Below, piece by piece: positions 5,923-8,479 of a stretch of DNA of 8,479 nt; positions within the stretch are counted from its first letter, which is position 1; the number at the start of each line of letters is the position of its first letter. The position numbers and the translations under genes were made by a program. This stretch comes from an uncultured Fretibacterium sp. (GTDB lineage: Bacteria; Synergistota; Synergistia; Synergistales; Aminobacteriaceae). Where the stretch lies: the NCBI GenBank assembly GCA_937900285.1, contig CALCEM010000075.1, positions 1 through 8,479 of the forward strand, given 5' to 3'. A model generated the notes under the pieces. That model did not search any database and had not been told where the DNA came from. It was given only the letters and a program-made list of their open reading frames with translations.

Positions 5923-6001
5923 GAAATTTTGCGCCCTCCTTAAAGGATTAAAGAAAATATTAAAAAGATCAGTGTCCAGATTAATTTAAGTGTTGATTAT
6001 T

Positions 6002-6027
6002 GATAATTTTTTTAATTCTCGTGGAGG
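6002..6027 (+). promoter_or_regulatory. Possible -10 and ribosome site of the secreted protein gene
   Basis: GATAAT at 6002-6007 could be a -10, although no good -35 lies 16-18 bases before it. GGAGG at 6023-6027 is 6 bases before the ATG and clearly fixes the start at 6034. Confidence 0.4.
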
Positions 6028-6033
6028 TAAAGG

Positions 6034-8130
6034 ATGTTTAATTTAAAAAAAATTTCCGCGTTATTAATATTTTCTTTCGCGTTAATAATTTTATCTGCTT
6101 CGAGTTCTTTCGCGTTGTATTCCGGCGGAGATGGTACGGAGACCGACCCGTATTTGATTAGCACGTCTGCGGATATGGAAGCCCTTCGAGTTAATACTAA
6201 TGCAGGAGAATATGAAACAGGTTTATATTATGAACTTAAGAACGATATAAATTTAACAGGTGAAACGGATTGGATCGCCATCGGTTCAAATTCTTATCCG
6301 TTTACAGGACATTTTGACGGCAAAAATTATAAAATCGCTCTCAACATTGACGGCACAAACAATAATGATGATAAAAATATTTTTTCACTCTTCGGAGTAA
6401 TCAGCTCTGACGGAGAATACGCAATAAAAAGCCTTGATGTTGAAGGCAAATTATTTTGCAGCGAAGCAGATAATAATAATATTTCAGCTGGCGGAATAGC
6501 ATATTACTTAATATCCGGCGTTATTACAGATTGCAGTTTCAGCGGAGAAATTTCTGGACAAAACGGAATTTACGGCGGAATTGTTTCTAAAATGTCGGGC
6601 GGAACTGTATCAAATTGCACGGTCGAAGCTGATATATTTAGCAACACCGGATATTTAGGCGGAATTGTCGGGAGTGCTGATGCTGGCATAATAAAAAATT
6701 GTGAAATATTGCAGGATTCTTTATTATCTGGAGATGTTGACGACTCCGGAGCCGGGAAAATTGTCAGCGTAATTGGTGGCATCGCCGGATTTTCCGAAAA
6801 TTCTGAGGTGACATTAACCGTAAGAGATTGTATTTTCAACGGGCAAATTATTGGAAGTTCCGCCGGAGGAATTGTCGGGAATATGTTGCGTTGTATTGTT
6901 GAATATAACACTGTTGGAAATTCTGCGGATATAAGTGCCGGAATAACTGCCGGAGGAATAGGAGCTAAAACGGGCGGAGAATTTAATAATAATTTCGTTG
7001 ACAAGGACGCTCTAATAAAAGTAATTAATCTTGATATTTCAAACGTCAGCACTGATGCAGGAGGAATCATCGGCGAATTTTTAGGAGGTTCAGTTAAAAA
7101 TAATACGTCACACGCTCAAATTTCAGGAGCAAATGATACTATAATCGGCGGCATAATCGGAAAAATTCCGGCTTCAACATATGACTCTGCAACTTTAAGC
7201 GGTAATGTATACACTGGAGCTGTACACGGAATAGGTTACAACGAAAATAATAAAACTTATAACGATACTGGGTGCTCTGTTTTTGCGATTATCACAAATT
7301 CAAAACTCCCATCCGGTTGGGTGATCCCTGCAACATACTATTACTGTAAATTTGAGACTAATAGCAGTGCTAATATTATTTGGAGCGTTGTGAGCGATGA
7401 TATTTTGAGCGATGATATTTTGTCCAATGATGCAACAATTTCAAATGATGCAAGCCTCGATGTAAAACAGTCAGATGACAATACTGTGCCAGTAACAGAA
7501 AATAAAAATTCTCAGATTTACGAAAATACTTTACCTGATGGACTTTCGCTTGATGTTAACACGGGAATTTTGTCAGGATTTCCAACTAAAACAGGCGAAT
7601 ATCATTTTAAAATTTTAGCTTCGTATGGTTCTGCATTGGTTTCAAAAGATTTTACATTAACCATATATTATTATTCCCGCGGAGATGAGACTTCCAGTCG
7701 CGGCGTAGCTATAGAAGTTGTTCCCACGTCCTTAGAAATTCAAACAGCGAGCCTGGCAAATGCAATAGTGGGGCAAGAATATTCCGCGCAACTTAAATCA
7801 AATCTTGATGATTACAGTAATATTTCAGTGAAATGGGAAAAAATATCAGGCGATCTCCCGGAAAAGTTAAGCCTTGACGAAAGCACTGGAATAATTAGCG
7901 GTCTTCCCATCACGCTCGGCACTTCAGATTTTACGATCAGGGCATCGAGTACCGGATATGATTCAGTTACAAAAGATTTCAGGATCAACGTTGTAACATC
8001 TACTCCGTCCGGTGGTAGTGAGAAAAATTTTTCGGTTGATTTAGGTGTTGTAAGTGTCAGTGGCAGCTGTAATTTTGGTTTCAGCTCGTTATTTATTTTA
8101 GGATTATTCGCATTACTTAGGAAAAAGTAA
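6034..8130 (+). CDS. Secreted GLUG-repeat / He_PIG-domain protein with a Synerg-CTERM sorting signal
   Basis: This 698-residue surface or exported protein starts with a Sec signal peptide (MFNLKK, then a hydrophobic core, with probable cleavage after SSFA near residue 27). Residues of about 140-410 hold repeated GLUG-type units, with GGIxGxxxxG-I/V-xNC patterns near 153, 181, 209, 248, 278, 307, 343 and 372. These probably form a beta-solenoid. Two putative-Ig (He_PIG) domains follow, one at about 431-544 with LPDGLSLDVNTGILSGFPT, and one at about 577-653 with LPEKLSLDESTGIISGLP. The first is split by an Asp/Ser/Asn-rich insertion at about 455-497. The C-terminus has SGSCNFGF, a hydrophobic stretch and a terminal RKK, the form of the Synerg-CTERM signal, which would direct processing and anchoring at the envelope. 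Likely roles are adhesion or glycan binding, but no enzyme motif is visible. It is monocistronic, with a terminator downstream. Confidence 0.85.
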   Translation: MFNLKKISALLIFSFALIILSASSSFALYSGGDGTETDPYLISTSADMEALRVNTNAGEYETGLYYELKNDINLTGETDWIAIGSNSYPFTGHFDGKNYKIALNIDGTNNNDDKNIFSLFGVISSDGEYAIKSLDVEGKLFCSEADNNNISAGGIAYYLISGVITDCSFSGEISGQNGIYGGIVSKMSGGTVSNCTVEADIFSNTGYLGGIVGSADAGIIKNCEILQDSLLSGDVDDSGAGKIVSVIGGIAGFSENSEVTLTVRDCIFNGQIIGSSAGGIVGNMLRCIVEYNTVGNSADISAGITAGGIGAKTGGEFNNNFVDKDALIKVINLDISNVSTDAGGIIGEFLGGSVKNNTSHAQISGANDTIIGGIIGKIPASTYDSATLSGNVYTGAVHGIGYNENNKTYNDTGCSVFAIITNSKLPSGWVIPATYYYCKFETNSSANIIWSVVSDDILSDDILSNDATISNDASLDVKQSDDNTVPVTENKNSQIYENTLPDGLSLDVNTGILSGFPTKTGEYHFKILASYGSALVSKDFTLTIYYYSRGDETSSRGVAIEVVPTSLEIQTASLANAIVGQEYSAQLKSNLDDYSNISVKWEKISGDLPEKLSLDESTGIISGLPITLGTSDFTIRASSTGYDSVTKDFRINVVTSTPSGGSEKNFSVDLGVVSVSGSCNFGFSSLFILGLFALLRKK
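7392..7421 (+). repeat. Perfect 15-bp tandem duplication inside the secreted protein gene
   Basis: GAGCGATGATATTTT occurs twice back to back (7392-7406 and 7407-7421) and encodes DDILS twice in frame. It opens the unusual insertion that splits the first He_PIG domain. Confidence 0.95.
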
Positions 8131-8156
8131 AATTTTGAAGTTGCGTTAAAAAAATA

Positions 8157-8194
8157 AACTCTCTGGAAAAATTTAAAAGTCCGGGGAGTTTTTT
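8157..8194. terminator. Strong bidirectional rho-independent terminator
   Basis: AACTCTCTGGA (8157-8167) pairs with TCCGGGGAGTT (8180-8190) over 11 bp with two G-U pairs. The 12-base A/T-rich loop also contains AAAATTTAA. Six T (8189-8194) follow on the plus strand. On the minus strand the stem is followed by a T-rich run (complement of 8148-8158). It ends the 6034 gene and could stop leftward transcripts from the RNA gene at 8341. Confidence 0.88.
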
Positions 8195-8201
8195 CATTTG
8201 C

Positions 8202-8341
8202 AAAAAATCACTGCCTCCGCAGTACCGTGTCTCGAAAGTTCTGACCCGTTCCAATTAAGACCTTTCAGTCTGTGCAATATGCAAATAGAAGCGAGTGTTG
8301 GCTCAGAACATCTTCAAAATCACTAATACCGCAGGGGCATT
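8202..8341 (-). ncRNA. ssrS: Structured RNA resembling 6S RNA
   Basis: 6S RNA mimics an open promoter and binds RNA polymerase. Read leftward, the 3' arm at 8247..8212 pairs almost continuously with the 5' arm at 8339..8300. The helices are TGCCCCTGCG with TGCGGAGGCA (one mismatch), GTA with TAC, GTG with CAC, TTTTGAAG with TTTCGAGA, and GTTCTGA with TCAGAAC, then CC with GG past a G-G mismatch. A 52-base apical region with a small AGAC/GTCT hairpin remains. The arms hold five G-U pairs on the minus strand that would be A-C mismatches on the plus strand, which fixes the orientation. CTGAGCC facing GGGTCAG resembles the edge of the 6S central bubble as I recall it from E. coli. A TATAAT lies at 8354..8349, and T6 follows the closing stem. 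G+C is 67 of 150 bases (8201-8350) against 22 of 129 downstream. At about 140 bases it is shorter than most 6S RNAs, so it could be another structured RNA. Confidence 0.6.
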
Positions 8342-8348
8342 GCTTGGA

Positions 8349-8354
8349 ATTATA
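8349..8354 (-). promoter_or_regulatory. -10 element of the leftward structured RNA
   Basis: A consensus TATAAT on the minus strand is placed so that transcription would begin near 8342-8341, just before the closing stem. No recognisable -35 was found in the AT-rich sequence upstream. Confidence 0.4.
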
Positions 8355-8423
8355 TCAGAATTTTTTTATTTAAACGTTATAATTTTTAAAATTTAATTTT
8401 TTTGTTTATGAAGGTGATTCAAA

Positions 8424-8479
8424 ATTTTTGCACGAAAAATAAAATTTATAATCGCAATATTAATTTTTTCCTGTTCAAG
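8424..8479 (+). CDS. Possible start of a lipoprotein gene (runs off the right edge)
   Basis: The frame starting at 8424 reads MFARKIKFIIAILIFSCS if the ATT is used as start: a basic N-terminus, a hydrophobic core and a Cys resembling a lipobox. AAGGTG at 8411-8416 lies 7 bases upstream. ATT is a rare start codon. The better-placed TTG at 8428 is in another frame and stops after four codons, so a one-base change near the start would make a normal gene. A different frame (ATG 8408) is also open to the edge, but it lacks a ribosome site and a recognisable signal. Confidence is low. Confidence 0.25.
   Translation, partial: MFARKIKFIIAILIFSCS

Larger units (their letters stand above)
8131..8479. 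other. Long region without a large gene after the secreted protein
   Basis: This 349-bp stretch holds the bidirectional terminator (8157-8194), the G+C-richer structured RNA island (about 8202-8341), a very AT-rich promoter-like segment (8350-8407), and the possible start of a small gene at the right edge. No other coding sequence is supported on either strand. Confidence 0.7.

Noticed and set aside
6570..7070. A 166-codon open frame on the minus strand inside the secreted protein gene
   Set aside because: It mirrors the Gly-Gly-Ile repeats of the plus-strand GLUG region, giving a monotonous Pro/Ile/Ala product, and has no ribosome site or recognisable domain.
8194..8277. A 27-codon TTG-started frame on the minus strand
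   Set aside because: It lies within the helices of the structured RNA and has no ribosome site. The pairing pattern explains the sequence better than coding does.
1..8479. Insertion sequences, tRNA or rRNA genes
   Set aside because: I found no transposase-like frame, no terminal inverted repeats with target duplications, and no tRNA or rRNA signature on either strand.

Overview
The window is AT-rich (roughly one third G+C by eye) and looks like bacterial chromosome from the Synergistota. The best taxonomic clue is the C-terminus of the protein at 6034-8130. It has a Ser/Gly-Cys-Asn-x-Gly-Phe motif, a short hydrophobic stretch and a terminal Arg-Lys-Lys, which is the shape of the Synerg-CTERM sorting signal. 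This is a motif reading and has not been checked by a database search.

Layout, left to right: the first 17 codons of a leftward gene resembling an EcoRI-type adenine methyltransferase (51..1, minus); dprA (197-1285); a short intergenic stretch with a 25-codon reading frame that begins like the cobaltochelatase CbiX and contains a 7-bp tandem repeat (1336-1413); a TupA-like ATP-grasp protein (1517-2464); an LplT-like MFS transporter with a TTG start (2540-3820) ending in a clear terminator; a compact three-gene unit of cobS, a reduced CobU-like gene and a HAD-IIB phosphatase (3888-5755); a 278-bp spacer with another short reading frame containing a 5-bp tandem repeat (5805-5888); a large secreted GLUG/Ig-type protein (6034-8130); a bidirectional terminator; and a G+C-richer island whose minus strand folds into a long hairpin resembling 6S RNA (about 8341..8202). 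The last 60 bases may hold the start of a lipoprotein gene.

Functionally, cobS and the CobU-like gene belong to nucleotide-loop assembly, the last stage of cobalamin synthesis. The HAD phosphatase beside them could supply a dephosphorylation, but that is inference. The apparent cbiX remnant fits a genome losing or rearranging cobalamin genes. DprA and the divergent methyltransferase both act on DNA, DprA on incoming single strands.

The most interesting items are the 6S-like RNA, which lies outside any gene and is supported by compensating G-U pairs on one strand, and the two short 'ribosome site + start + non-triplet tandem repeat' loci, which could be slipped or phase-variable gene starts.
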